Shown in pieces: positions 1-14,700 of a stretch of 64,000 bases of DNA. The notes under the pieces were generated by a model, which did not search any database, was not told the DNA's origin, and was given only the letters and a program-made list of their open reading frames with translations. Source of the DNA: Balanoglossus misakiensis (taxonomy: Eukaryota; Hemichordata); contig CM082594.2 in NCBI GenBank assembly GCA_040954595.2, positions 8,494,001 to 8,558,000 on the forward strand. The letters are read 5' to 3'. The translations under genes were made by a program, and so were the position numbers. Each line of letters opens with the position of its first letter. Within the stretch, counting starts at the first letter, position 1.

Positions 1-912
1 GGATAGAGTCTTGGGAGGGGGAGATTTTAGTGAAGCAGCAAGCAAATTTGCCAAGACAACATCGTAGCCACTGACTTATAAAATGTAACATGTATTGGAA
101 AACACAAGTCTTGAATTGGCTCAGTGGTGTGAGAAAAAGCCTGTGTCGTTTTCCGACAGAAAAAACAGCCATGCCTTTTTTGTCCAATTTCAAAGGGAAG
201 TTAATATTTCTTTGTAAGTGGAAAGAGCTACATAAGAATTAATTAATTGTAGCATTTATATGCTGAAGTAGTGGGGAAAGTGGCTGGCAGGGTAGCGGTA
301 GCAATATAATCTAATTTTCTAGTGAGTGGTCTTCTGAATGGTAGTTTTAATAACGTCCTATTATGCTTGACAAGTGCCTTTTGTGTCCGTCCACAGCACT
401 GTGCGCCAAACTCCAATCACATGTATTCATTTACATATCAGATATTTCCGTCCGAGTACATACGACAAGCGAAGCGCTCCATGTACGTGTGTAGTCGCCA
501 CCTGATTCGAGAGCTTGTAACATTGTTTCGAATACACGGTGGAAAACGCCAGTCATTTTTATCTCCGTTTGTATTCTGAACACTTGCCAATACAAGGATG
601 TTTAGCCAGCGGCTAGTGATCAAAGCCCTTTTCTATTATCTTGCCAGAGTTCATTCGACTCTATTATTACTTTTTGTCTCCGATAATGCATGGAATAATA
701 TTTGCAGTTTAGTCGGTTGTAGTGGCAGGCCCTACTGGATGAGATTACGTATCTGAGTAGGCTTGACATATAGACGATTTGAGACCGCTCCTCCTCGTAT
801 TGACTCTGATAGTTTGATCGCAGATAAGCACTTCCCTTTTTGTGTCAAGTTCCAATCGTAATGATGCGATCAGTATACATAATGCTGAAGTGAAGTTGAT
901 GTACTGTTTCAG

Positions 913-932
913 GAGAGAGAGAGAGAGAGAGA
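913..932. repeat. (GA)n microsatellite
   Basis: A run of about ten GA dinucleotides followed by an A run. Simple sequence with no evident function. Confidence 0.9.
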
Positions 933-3900
933 AAAAAAGTGTATTTCGGCTAAGTAGATGGGGCTTGCGTGAAAGCGAGATAAAAACCTGTACCTAACCC
1001 GAGCAGAAGTAGATCCCACCGTTGAAGGATAGCCTCCTACGGTCTCAAGTGAAAATTATTTTAGCCTGTGCCCTCTGGAAAAGTTAACGTGCGGCCACAT
1101 CAAAGAGAGAGGACGGCGCATTGTTATTCCGCAGTCAGTACATGGGAGTTTAAGAGATTGGCCGTTTCGCGTGTGTCGAAGTCAGTTATTTCGTGGGGAA
1201 CTAACCATTGCAATGCAACTCATCTGTGTGAATGATTGGACAAAGAGACAAAAAAAACGGATTATCATGGATAAGTCATGAAAACTGTGGTCAGACTTTA
1301 TCAAGATATGTAACATTATCAAAGACTGACCCAGGAACAAATTAAATTGTAATTGATAGGTGTGATTGAGTGACTAGACTTCACTGAGTTACCCTTCCGT
1401 CGCTGTTTCCTTTGTCAACTTGACTAGCTGTTGCCGACTGGTGATTTCTGCACCAACGTTTTGTTGATTGACCATTTCTTGATATCTCATGATGTGTGTC
1501 GTGACCAAAATGTCTGGTGGTTCTCATCCGGTGGTTTTATCTGGTGATTCCGTGAGTGAGTGTGATGGTTGTTGCAGCTGATGCCTAACTTTTCTACCTT
1601 TTATTCCTAATTTTCCTCTCATCTTTGACTCTGAATTGTAGCTGGTGGTGTTCAGTGTTGTACCCGCCATTTTGTCTGGTGGTTGTCTGTTCTAACACAG
1701 TTTTATGTCGTTCTGGTGATTCAGATTATCTTATTTAGATCTCAGAAACTTTGATATCTGTCTTTGGTCTTCAGATAACAGATACAGGCTGTTTTACTAC
1801 GCATTTTTTTGTTTGTGTTTGTGTTTGTATTTGTTTTATATTTGCATTTATGAATTGTCGTTTGTAGTGGTTCCTGCGTTGGTCTTTGCACGTGCCTATG
1901 AAGTCACAATGTGAGATGTACATGTATGTTTGGCCAAGATCCACATTATTTCACTTTCACCTTCTGTTTGTGTTCAGATTGATCCCATCTATGTCTTCAT
2001 GTCAGATGAATTGAGTCGGAAAGCATTAGGATTCCAGTCAGGTTTACCCGTACTAATAAACTAGGTGATATATTCGCTTAATTTTAGCAAATACATTGAA
2101 TTAAATGAGTCAATTACTGAGTATCACCCTGCGCCTATGAACGCATGCATAAAGTGTATAAATTTAACACCTACTTTCAAGTTTATTTTAGACACTTTGC
2201 TGTTTATTTTGTCGCCTAACAGTACAAACCCTGATTGGCCGGCAACATTTTAGACACATTGACTCAAATTAACGGCAGGGTGGTAATGGGGTGTCTACAT
2301 TTCTGCGCTGTTAAAAAGAACTCCTTGTTACATCTGAGTGGTTAGTACAGCCGACATTATGAAATGTCACCTCTGTGCGTATACATTTGTTCCTCATTCT
2401 TAACCAGCAGTTTAGTGCACTTTATAAAATGAAACGTAAAATTTATCCCAGCGGTTGCTAATGCAGCTTTTTATTCAGCGAGAGCTGTAAGGGTATGTAT
2501 TAACGACATGCTGTTTTTTTCATCCGAGTGGACCCTGACTGGGCCACTCTGTGGTTGATTGTGCTATTCATGGCTACATGTGGAAATATTTACTAATCAT
2601 CATCAGCACGGTCAATGGTACGTTTATTTCATACACGTCTCTGTTCGGTAAATTAACAGAGAAAAGTATGAAGAACTAAATAAAACAACCAGAAATAAAA
2701 AATTACCGGTAATGGTAGTTTTGATACTAATTTTGTTCTGGAAACATGCATTCTGTAAAGGAATTGACAGTTGATAAGAAAAACACATCGTTGTATACCT
2801 TAGATGTGAGAGAAACCATGTTATGTACTAAACTAAGTCAAACATGCTTTTAAGAAAACCCACCACACCTAAACGCCTCTGAATAACGCTAGAAAAAACA
2901 AGACCATCTAAGTTCTCTTGTGTGACTGAGAAATGTAGCACAGCGGAACCAAAACATCGAATAGAGAAGAAGAATGTGTGCATGCCGTAACTCAAATACA
3001 CCGTTGAAGAATGCCACTAACTCAAACTGCGGAGAAAGAAAACTGCATTTACTCTGACTGGAAAATCCACAAAAGGAAAAATTAAACCTTGCATGGTATG
3101 ACTGCACGGCTTTCAACAAACAAAACAGTGATGTCATTGCTTGTAAAGACCGTGTTAGTCACCTGGTGTTGAGGCTCACGTAAACCAAACTGTTCTAAAT
3201 GTGTCTTTTCCGTTGCGAAACCTCGACTGTGTGACAGGAAAAAGCCATCGGGTTTTGCCGGTGTTTGCACGGGACGGAACAAGAGACCGGAGTTGAATGG
3301 GTCTGGTTACTGTCCTTGTTTGTTACAGACGAACCGCTTCTGGTGTAAATATGGCTTTTTAAGTGTAATATTGACATCCAGAGATGGTACAGTGGTGAAC
3401 AAACACAGTCATTGATTGAATCTTTTGAATGATATAATTGAGTCATTATCACTTTTAATAGTGATATTATTTTCATAATAGTTATTACGAGAAGGGTCCT
3501 CTTGAAAACGAGAACAGGCATGAAATGTTAAAATAATACCGGTAGCTGATGTTTGTAATGGGAAATTTAGATTCAAAAGGGTTTTTGTTTCAGTCTTTTG
3601 CACTGCATTGTCTCAGTCACTCACAGCCTTGCTTTAGTTAAGAATTCAGAGCTGAAGATGCGCTCGCGCTGCTTGGCTGGGTTCTGAGCGTTATTTATTG
3701 GTGAAAACCAATACAAGTAATGAGAGGTGTTAGCAGCAGATGGTAAGAGAGAAACAGCGTTCTCATCAATGTGATGAAAACTAACGTCAAAGTCAATAAT
3801 CTTCTCGGCATTTATACTCCACACTCTGCATATGCATAATGTACTCTTTTTTTTTCTCCCAGCAATTGTAATCCGTATAAGTTGATTAAGCAGGTAGTTT

Positions 3901-5773
3901 TCTGATCAACTCTTCCTACCTTGATTACACAGTGGTTTAATAACATCTATAGTAGCAACAAAAACATGATTATACTGGTGCAGTAAATTTATTAGAAGAA
4001 TTTCAATTGAGCGGGCATCAGAATTAAGTAGTAGTTAGAATTGGAATGTCAATTTGTCTGTAGTGTTATTCCCCACTGGAGTTGAATGGAGTGGGCAAGT
4101 TATTCATTAAGACCCCTTCAATATGCTACATAGGATTATGAGTGTGACTCCGTGTCGTAGGATGTAGTTGACAGATGTGTGATGGATTATCCAAAGCTGT
4201 AATTTGTTGCAGCTTGGTGTGTGGAGATGTTATTACATGATTTTGGGACGTTATAATGCTACCACAATTCTATTACCCACCACTGCATTACTGCCCATCT
4301 CAATAAAAAAAAAAATCCCCAACCTCCTGTTATGACGTACACCCCCTCCCCCCCCCTCCCAGTAGCACCCATGCACCTCTCCCAAAGTCACCTCCTCCTC
4401 TGATGAGATGCCCGCTCATTAGAGGAAACGTGCTGCAAACGTGCACGTCTTCGTACATCGCTAAGAATACACCACACCTGCTGTAGCGTATCCATGGCAG
4501 TATACGTAACCCCCGACATTTCCCCGATCATTACAAATCTTGTAAAAACTGGACTTCAGATTTCATCAGAACTTTGACATCGATGCATCATACAAATATT
4601 GCAATCCTAGCGTCTCCAGTGTTTTGTCGCATGTATTAGTTTAGTGTTATGTTGAGTTTATTGGTGCATTTAATCCCAGTTGATGCAAAAGTATCTTTCT
4701 GCTTACAATCAAGAATTTGCACATTCATATCACCTTTCGTCAGTGCAAAATTCCGTTGAAAAATTTTGATGTCAAATATCCTTGGAAAACCGCAGGGAAA
4801 ACTCCCGGAAGTTCTGGAATTTTAGTGGCTGGGAGCTTGTGAACTCTGCAATAAACAGACTTAAGGACAAGGCATTATTTTGTTGTCATGACATCTATAC
4901 ATCCGGCGTGAGAATGATTGATATTCTGATGACATTCTTTTCAATCAAAGACAACACTTATTACTCTCGCTTCTGAATTCATGAATGTCCACTCATAAAG
5001 ATACCACCCTGATCGCCAATAGTTCAAAAACTTCAGCAGGGATTTCCAAATTTCATATGTCCAAACTTCAAACCTTTTAGTGGCTCAGTGAAAGTCCAAC
5101 TGCCTGAAGTTTTTCAAATTTCCATTTCCAGAAGTTCTTGCAGTTGCCATGGTGATTCATTTTTCTCAAATTTTCAGTGGAATCTTCAGTACCCATCTCA
5201 TCAAAGGCTGTATTCAGTGATATTTCTGCAAAATACTTACCTTTAAAACGTGTCATGTCTTTATAACGTCCATCCTTACCAAGTTCTAATCACATTATTA
5301 TTTTGCACGCAGTTTACAGCTCTCAACCCATTTACCTCATCAATCACTCATTCGTGGGGATTTTTGTCACCTGTATCTACCAAAATATTCATTACAATGC
5401 CTTGTACCATCCGCACAGGCCCAAATCTGTGCAAATTTGAGCGAAAACTACACACCCCTGCCCCCCAATTCATTATAAGTCTGGTGACATTTGCACCGCC
5501 ATATATGTTGTAATTTTCGTAACACCCTTAATTTCCAAAAACATTGCCGTTTTCATTATGTCTTCAATCCTCCAAGTTATTGCAGTGCAATATCTAGCAG
5601 CCACAATTCCCCAATCATTGTAATTTTGTAACACCCACACGCTGCAAATTCATTATAGCTCTCATAACAACTGCACTCATGAAAGGCATTCAACTTCTTA
5701 TAGCATTTACACTTCAAAGTCATGTAATTTTCATATCACTTAATTCATTCGTGGGACACAACCCCCATCCCCC

Positions 5774-5800
5774 CTCTCTCTGTCTCTCTCTCTCTCTCTC
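5774..5800. repeat. (CT)n microsatellite
   Basis: A CT/TC dinucleotide run interrupted once by TG near 5781. It lies inside a longer pyrimidine-rich stretch, and its reverse strand gives a spurious RERERQRE-type frame. Confidence 0.85.
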
Positions 5801-8666
5801 CCAAACACCTGTACTCTCTGTGAAATTGATCATGATTGTAATTCTGCCGACACCCACGCTCAACAAGCTCACCGCAATTTTCCCAATACCCAAAAGTTGT
5901 CTCCTCTCCTGTGGGACTTTTACACCTGCTGGCTCCTCAGAACACATTTCACTTAACCCTTTCAAGTTCGTATTTTAATCAAGTTTCCATATCTTTCTTC
6001 TCTTTTCTTTTTCATGTGATCTGCCAATCTGCCGGAAAACAGGACTTCACAAATGTAAGTTTTCTTTCATATATATATTTTGTTGAAAAGTAAGTACATG
6101 TAACTGCATTGTGTCACTGAAATAAATAAGTCTCCGTCTATTAAACATCGTCCAGCATTGAACCCCGGCTTTTTAACCGTGCTTTAACCATTGCAACAAA
6201 AGCCAAACTACCATTAGACGCTTAACTTTAATAACCCAAACAGTTCCGGAGGTCTTAACTCAAATTTGCATGATAGAAATATCTGCCTTTTGTACGATAC
6301 GTGTAGTTTTGCTCCGAATACAAGCGACGATGTGTTCAAAAGGAAGCCAGGGAATCGGTAGTAGAACTTTTATTTTTACTTCTTGTTTTGTCGTCGCTCT
6401 GTTCCTTCGCTGTGAAGAGGTTTCTATACGTGGTGGGAATGTTATGTGGGAGGGTTGATGTGTTACACTGTTAAAATCGAATCACTGTGTGTGGAAGAGA
6501 CACAGCCCAAGACTAATCTCGTTTGTGCTCCTGTGATTAAGAAATTTGCATTCAAGCGAATAGGATACGGGAGCCTAAGTCTGTAAACTGGTTAAATTCA
6601 CTGAAAAGGGAGGTGGGGGAACTTTTTGTGAAAGGCTAAAGAAAAGCGAGTGGACAAAGTTGAGCCGGACAGCTTTGTAGTGCCGACAAGAGAAAGTGAT
6701 GCATGGTCTACACCAAATGAGGGGTGGATAGTACAGCCTGCAATTTACATGTACTCATTAGAAAAACAAGAACATTTACACAGTCCGACTAGTGCAGAAT
6801 AAAAACCGGCAGCTGTTTCACAAATTGCTCGTATTGACAAGTTCCTAAGCCGCTCTCTCATAAATCAGTCCGATCCTACACATTTTCCACTTTCAAATCG
6901 GACCAGAACGGTAGTTTAAATACTCCTAGTAAAAAAAAAGTTCGCCCCGACATTTATTGTTGGTGTCTGTCTTATTATGTGCGGGAGACCAGCTGTCACT
7001 TCATTGCGTTTTCTTTTTTCTCTGACACCATCCAAGCTAAACAGGACGACATCAGTTATTCTTGGCCATTGGCAAGGAATCAGTCAATCACAAAGGTGTG
7101 ACTGCTCTAACAGCTTTTCTATCTCCAAACATAAACAAACTGGCACAAAGAAACCGGTACAGTCGACAATAACCTGCATGGCCCACAGCTTTTTGCCGCT
7201 GTGGCTATTAGTACACACCCTTCAAAAAAAGTAACCACTGGCACAGTGACTCGCAATCTACTTCAGCGCTGACTTTTCCATTTTCTTTTGATTTGCTTTT
7301 ATTCTTCCCGGCTTTGTCCGTCGGGCTGCGCCTTTCACCGCCATGGTGCCGTGGACATATATACCTACATGCCTGACTGAATCTGTTTGAAAACCCACTA
7401 CCGACTCAACCACTCGGCGCACAGGGGGTAAGTACGAGCAATTGACAACACAGACAGGCCTTTCAATCATCCTGACTGCAGCCAAAGAAAGGGTATCTTT
7501 CTTGAATACTCCTGAGAGAGCCCGAGAGATAATAATATTATGAATCCACTGATAGGATGCCAATGAGTTGTTATACATGCTTATTTAGCCGAGGAGGAAA
7601 CGGTGATGAGATAGTGGGAGAGAGTGAAGGCCAACTTATGCTGTAGTCATTAGGAATAATGAGCAAGTTAGTTAAAACTGGCATTTCATTACACATGATT
7701 ATTACCACGGCGTCAAGTCATCATTCTTATCGGGCTCATCTCGTCTCTATCATTAGAGATGTGTAGGACATCCATCATTACCTGGAGGAGAGGAACAGGC
7801 AGCGTCTGTGTATGCTGCTGTGACTCAAAATTTTTTTTCTTCTTCGAATATCCCTTGCAAGTCGGCATTATTGACAAAACAGTCTGTCTGGCAAAATCGT
7901 GTCAGATCTTGTCTTACACCGGTCACATCATTGTAGTTATTCATGTCATACATTCAATTCAATCAGCACTGTTTATCCCTCATCTCAGCTGTGTGTACAC
8001 TTCAACAACCCTTCTCCCTTTCAACTCAGTTGTGACATCATCATTTCCCTTCATCAATGTCAGCATATTTAAAAGTCACCATCAGAAAAGATTTCCAGCG
8101 TACTAAACAAAGATGTTCATTTTCCAATGTAATTTGGCCGACTTCCTTAAGTCAATATTGTATTCCACTTTAATTGAGTCCAAATTGATCCCAAATTTCG
8201 TATTAATACAGAAAATGTGGCAACTGGAACATTCAATTCCTACAGGAGGATAGTGTATAATTAAAACCATACAATTTATTGGCACTTAAACAGTTTTGCT
8301 TTATACGACTCGAAATCGCTAATGTGATTTTCATCTTCACTTGTAGGAGTTGAGATTAGATTGAGGAAGTGGGAACAGATGAGGTCACAGTTGATGATTA
8401 TTTATTTGGTGCCCTTTCGTAGACTTTGCCAACAAAAAAGTATGACATGGCTGCTACAGGATGTCACCACAAAAAGATGGATAATTTCTAGGCATCTACG
8501 TTGGTTCATTAAGTTTTACAAAATGTTAACATTGAAAATTACAAAAAATAAATGTGAATAGCAATAGTACAGGTGTTTTCGCAGCTGAGCTAGGTGCCAT
8601 ACATCTATGATTGTATAATACAAATATTAAGAATTATCTAAATATTTGTATTAACACAATTAGGAG

Positions 8667-8668
<2 letters not shown>

Positions 8669-8706
<38 letters not shown>

Positions 8707-8757
8707 ATTTATGTATGTATGTATGTATGTGTGTATGTGCATGTATGTATGCATGTA
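8669..8757. repeat. Compound (TG)n / (TATG)n microsatellite
   Basis: About eleven TG dinucleotides pass into roughly fifteen TATG tetranucleotides with a few interruptions (TATT, TGTG, TGCA). The compound structure suggests that the tetranucleotide expanded from the edge of the dinucleotide tract. Confidence 0.92.
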
Positions 8758-11700
8758 AGTTCCAACAGGATCTGTTAAATCACTATTCAAAGCTTACAAA
8801 TACTCAAAAATTTAATTTGTCAAAAGAGACCCTTTAAGATGTTCAATTCACTATACAGAATAATTGGATATCATTGCTTTGAATTGGTAAACACAGCACC
8901 ACTATGCTCTACTGACTCGTAACACAGTGTTACAGAGACAAACATGACCTGTACATACAAACTGTATTACTTCCTACAAGTGTGGTCAAATTTGCAAATG
9001 AAAATCCTTGTGAAGTTTCACAGTTAGATTAAAAGTAGAAGTCGGGACATCAATTTCTGTTGGTCGATAAATTACAGGAGATCGCGAGTTAATACAAGAG
9101 ACAAAACAAAGGAGAGAAAGGGATAGTATCTGATTTGAAGTGGAGCATATAAAATGTAGACATGGGGTCATGAATGCAAGTTGTGAACTGACAAGTTTGC
9201 AGATTAAACTGGGCTTGTAAATAAATGAAGAGTTGATGAAATAGCCGGCGTAATCAGCTGTAACTTGCGCTGATCAGGCGGTAATTGGAACTGTGCTCCG
9301 TGAAGAGGCCCCGAGTAATTTGCCATTGGAAATTTAATTGTACCACTGTTCATGTTGGAAAAGTTAAATAGTGGTGTGCGGCGATGAGGGGAATGAAATC
9401 ACCCAGACGCGCTCGTTAATCTCCGCGCGAAGAGCAATCGCTGGCAAATCAAATTGACTTCTGTTTGGATATTCCTGTTATATATTTGACGACATTTCCA
9501 CTCTCTTGCCGTCGGGGTCAGATAAATTGTCAATACACTTTTTATGACGTGGCAGCTTTTTTTTTCCTCGACTGCACTGATGAAATTGATACTCGAAAAT
9601 GTATTATCTGTATGAGGGGGCTGCCCTTTTATTCGTTTGAAGAAAAAAAATGACTGTGTGTGTCTGTGTGTGTGGTTATGAGCGAGAGGGTTGTTTACAG
9701 TGTTGGTGGCATCCAGACATGGTTGAACAAATTATCCAACAAATAGTGTATTGAAGCCAACTTTGTTCGGCTGTCAACAGGTTTTATGCCTGGCTTGATT
9801 GATAGCGTCATAACTTGAGCAGCTTTCTTTTAGCGAGGAAATGGTTCATTGCAATGTTTAGCTCTTCTCATATTTCATGCTCACCAATTCTTTTGTCTTT
9901 TCCCTTTTGTTTCTCCTCCCGGGATGTCTGTGGCCACAATCACCGGAACACTCGACTGACTGTGAATGACCCAACTTTAATAACCTTCAGTTTGTAAGTA
10001 CATTCTTTTATTGTCTCTTTTATACCTGTCTGACTGGAATCGGGGAAGAGAGGGGGACAGGGGAGGTCTGTTTGAAACAACAAAAAATCGTACATCAAAG
10101 AGAGAGCGCTGCCGGAACAAAGTGGTCGTCAGTTAACAGGGAGGACCTCTTGTCTCTGGTGCTCGGTTACTGTAGCTGAATCAGGCAGATGCTGAAGGGG
10201 GTTTGCTAATCTAGCATGCATTGAGATTCCAATCATCCATAAAAAGTTGAAACTTTGGTGCTGGTCTTCTGTGAAGTGGACGAGTTCAGTAGGTTTGCAT
10301 TTTAAGTTGATGTCAGTGGTTCAAATACAATGAGCAAGATTTCACGAATCAACCTTGCCCCTTGGACACCGTGTGTGGAACTGCCCAGGTGGTTGGGGAA
10401 ATCATAGAATCGATGGATGGTATCAGAGTTTGAGAGAAAATGTAACCAGGCTTGTCAAAGTACTGTTTGCAGATTTCTCAGTCATGTTTTTGGTAATGCC
10501 ACAAGATCATTCCAAAATGTTTTGAAGATCACACAATACCTTGCATAGATACTTTTGATTTGCTTTCAAAACTTCGAGATCATGTTTGTAAAGTGTACGA
10601 CACTGTGTGTAGATATGTCAAGTGTTGTGCGACATTTTCAAAACCTGTGAGGTGACATATGTGGAGTTCAGAAGACTCTGGGGGTGATGTTTGTTGGGTT
10701 CACAACCTTGTGCTATCTGACACTTGTCATCGCCAGAACATGGTACTCGAAATGACCGTTGATGGGAATGTCCTCTGGACTGCGGCTGACGTCTCTTCAA
10801 CCAGGGTGTCACGTGAAGATACCATACGTGTTGGTCAAGTCTTATCATCTTGTGATTCAAAGATGTGTATGAAAGATTTGGAAAAAAAATCCATGCTTTG
10901 TAGATGACCTGTTATCTGCTATATGCCTGTTGGTTTTCTGATGTGTGTGTGCTGAGCTTGGTCTAAAAATGACTGTGTGTTTCCAAATGAAGTTACTTTC
11001 TATTGGCATCACCTAGCTGCCCTGCAAGCATGCACGCATGAATACATAGCATGTCAGAACAAATGGCTGGTTCTGAATGTAACGTCTCTGCTCCATTTCA
11101 ACTAATTAGAGAGATGGATTCAGGATTTTCAGTTGCGGAGTGGATTCGCAGTTTTTGCTTTTGGTTTCAGTGTTGTCGCAGGGCCTGGATTTGAAGTTGT
11201 TAGGGGGCTGGTTGCAGCGTTGGGTTCATAGTTGTTGTGGGACTAAAATCAGAGTTGTTGTTGGTCTGGATAAAGCGTTTGGCCAGATTCAAAGTGGTTC
11301 TGGCTGGATCAGAGTTGTTGCAGGCTGCAATGAGGATATACAGTTGCACTCATACACACAGTAGTCACATACTCAACACGTGATTGATCAGTAGCTGGGT
11401 TGGCTGGCTGGGACACTTGATGCCATTTACAAATTATTGATGTATATGCTCTTTAACATGTTTCCTCCTGCGTTGGTGTTCACCTGGAGTCTGTTGAGTG
11501 GGCACAGGCTTTTCCTTGGTACACATCAAAATTAGCCCACAATAGACAAAACAGCTGCATCAATTTACACTAATGTAGAAAACATATTATCGAGAGTCAA
11601 AACACATCAATTGAAGTGTACAGCATTTAAACGCATGTAAAATATTACCATATGAAAGCTGACAAGCTCATATTGACCGCTACTGTGTGTTAGACAAAGG

Positions 11701-14700
11701 AGGAAAGAAAAGCTCGCTGTTGTAGATTTGTGGATATATGTCAGAGTACACCTAATTACGATGCTTTAATCTGACATTTCAGATATATTCATGGTAAGAG
11801 ATTTCAGGGTTTGATATCTGAGAGGCGGAAGGCTGGAATTTGTGATTGATGTGCGGAGACGTCTTGCAGCACGCTGCTGCTGCCAACATGTTGTACCCGC
11901 TCCGATGTCCCAGCATGCACCGGGATGTCGGAGAAATGCCCCTAGTGATGGGGTATTTTAATTGCCCATTGGCTCATTAGCACTGCCCGGGAACCCGGCC
12001 ACGTCCTTGTCAGACACCCTGTCCTACACGCAGCCGGGCTTTGGGGTCTGTTGTTTACTTTGTCCAATGTAGCATAGTCTATGTTTGGACACTGTTCGCT
12101 CCGAGAGGCTAAGTAAGAATGTGACATATACATGTCCGGGCCGGTATAGGCAGCCCAGCGCTAATTAGTTAACCATGTGTGCATCTTGTACTATGTACAT
12201 AGTCTAAATCGTCCTCTCTCTTGGGCGTCTAATTACCAATCGGGGCGAACCGAACTTCTTCCGTCCTCCGCGTCCACAGATTGTGTCAGTGACTGACCAC
12301 GTCTTGGAGAATTTCTCTCGTCTGCTGGATGATGTTATTATCCGAGTGCCTGCGTGTTCACCCCTGTTGCTGGGTTGAGCCAGTGTGATCAATACAAGGT
12401 GATCTTTGAGTGTGTAATCTTCATTAAATTCTGCCGGGTCACTTAGTGCCACAGTGACAGAATGTCCAACTCCCCCACTTTTAAAGGCAAAACTCATAAA
12501 ACAGCCACCGGTCATTAAGAACGGGATGATTTAAGTTTATCGAGAAAGAGGGTGCCAGCCTTCACTCTGTGCCCAGTTAGGCGGGGTTATAAATCAAAGT
12601 TTTGTTTTCATAAAAAACCTGTAAAACATGTCTTACATTCAGTGTTTTTACGGTGCAGTATATTCTATGACTTATTGAGAGCATGTTAGTACAAAATTGT
12701 AGAGCCTTAACAACCATGTCTGTGATGACGTCTCGGTCCGGGACGACCTTCAGCTGTGTGTTTATTGCATTACAGACAATGAGAAGGTGCACAAAAGCAG
12801 GGGCTGGACAGTTTATACACTGGTGCAGTTTTTGATGGAATAGAGGATGTAAAAGTGGACGCTGCCAAATTAGGCTGATGTGAAACAGCGGAAGATGGCC
12901 CGGAGTGGTCGGAATAGATTCGGTCACGCTGGGATCTCGGTTTTTCTTCTGCTCTGTTGGGTTTGGGAAATGTCCCCTCACGCGTCCCGACTTCCTTTCC
13001 GACCGCGAGCCCCCCCCCCCCCACACTTTGAAAGTAAGAAGGCTGGCGGGAGGGGATAGAGAGTGGCACGCTTCTGTGCGCGTGTGGTTTTGTCGATCTC
13101 CCACACGCTTTTGAAAGTTAGAAGGCCGGGGATGCCGCGTGAGGAGGAGAAGTGCCACAATGGTGGTTTTTTTTTTCTTGTGAAAGTTTCTTTCCCTTCC
13201 CGTGTCCCGACTGGTAATAGCTTGTATCACAATATTTGGACAGCTGAAGAGTTGACTTGTAAACTGGGATAATTGTCCCCTCTCTTCTGGTGTCCTCACA
13301 AGCACTACGTGTAATTCTCACACCCCTTCCTATTATACCAGCCCAAAGATTTGTTAGTTTGCCCGGCTAACTGTCACCTTGTAGTTGTCAAAGTAACACA
13401 ACAACAAAAAAACGACTGTGATTTATTTGGTTTTACTCACACTGTGTACAGTTATGTGTCCAAACATTGTAGAAACCGCTGCTTACAAGCGTGTCAAAAC
13501 CGGCCCAAGGAGTTGTATCGTGCAGCCGAGGGGATAAGAGTTGAAATCTCCGGTAATCTAATCAGAAACATCTGAAGTGTTATAACAAGTGTGCTGATTA
13601 GGGCATTCTTCAGATCTAGGGTTTCACTCATTATTCCACTCCTAAAATTTAACAGTCGCATCTTAACCTTTTACTTGTGATGGGCAGCTGTGTCCTGGCG
13701 CCTGTAAAAGTCAGTTTTATCCATATTTTGCTCCGCAATAAATGGCCCTCTTTCCCCGGGATGGCCGCTATAAAGAAAATGAGGGTTCTCAGTTATGCCT
13801 TAAGTGTGTGTAATTGGCACACTAATGCAATTTATTATTGAAAAAGATAGCAAGTATCTGGCAGCATTTCTTAATAATCCGAAACCCGAGATGCCCAGTA
13901 CAAGTGGTGTTCCGCTCACTGTGCTGCGGACTGTCTGGACAAGGCCTGTTGCTACTGTGGAAGCTTACCCTAGGAGGTAGAGAGCACTGCGATCGGCATG
14001 CACTCACAAACAAGACAATTAAACGTCAGGGGACCCCACTGTGATTTAATGCTCATTACAACCATCGGGTTCACAAGTTCACTGTTTCTTAACTAAAAAC
14101 AGTAACTGCTAGAAATTACCAAGTTGTAATGGACCAGTCTGTGCTAGGTAGATCTGGTGTCAAATGTCACCCGTCTGTTGACAGTTTTATTTCTACTCCT
14201 ATGTGATGTTGGGTTTTATTACAATATAAATATTATTGTATTTTACCAATGTGCAAATATAAATCATTATTGTAGGTACATGTGTTTTTTCTCCATATGA
14301 TACTAAATTCCAATTAACATTGCTGTTTGCCTGGAGATTTTTCAACTTTGATTGTACATCAAGATTTTTTTCGCAGAGAAACGCAGCAAGCAGACAAAAA
14401 TGTGAAAGAGGAAATTTCAATTTGATATTGTAAGCATAAAGTCAAACCACATGGTGAAGTCAAAGTTTACATGATGTCGGGCAGCCATATTATTTTTATA
14501 TGACGGCTAAAAACCAGTTCTTGTAAACGTTCTGATTTCCAATCAATTTGGCAGATGGTTCAATTTAGAAACAATGATAATGAAAGAAGTAAAAGTCATT
14601 AAAAGACAATAAAATAAATGAAGTATTGTCTTGGTTAGCAATTTGGAAACACAGGTGCAAAAATCTTCTAAGTCAATGTTTAACATTCATCATTTCATCT

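Larger units (their letters stand above)
1..8668. other. Non-coding stretch, no supported gene
   Basis: I see no exon-like frame with flanking splice sites and recognisable protein content. Open frames here are short and of low complexity. The stretch is AT-rich with T-rich runs. It holds a (GA)n tract near 913-932, a pyrimidine-rich zone with loosely repeated motifs at about 4500-5940, and a (CT)n tract near 5774-5800. It could be intergenic, or part of a long 5' intron of the SOWAH gene whose visible exons begin at 22113. Confidence 0.6.

Noticed and set aside
7258-7578. 106-codon minus-strand frame
   Set aside because: No recognisable motif, no splice sites that connect it to other exons, and a length that is unremarkable for non-coding DNA of this size.
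10618-10907. Overlapping frames on both strands around 10.7 kb
   Set aside because: Both strands are open over the same interval with no family resemblance, which suggests chance.
12577-13305. 242-codon minus-strand open frame
   Set aside because: Low-complexity composition driven by a C-run and purine tracts, no domain, no splice context, and competing frames of similar quality on both strands.
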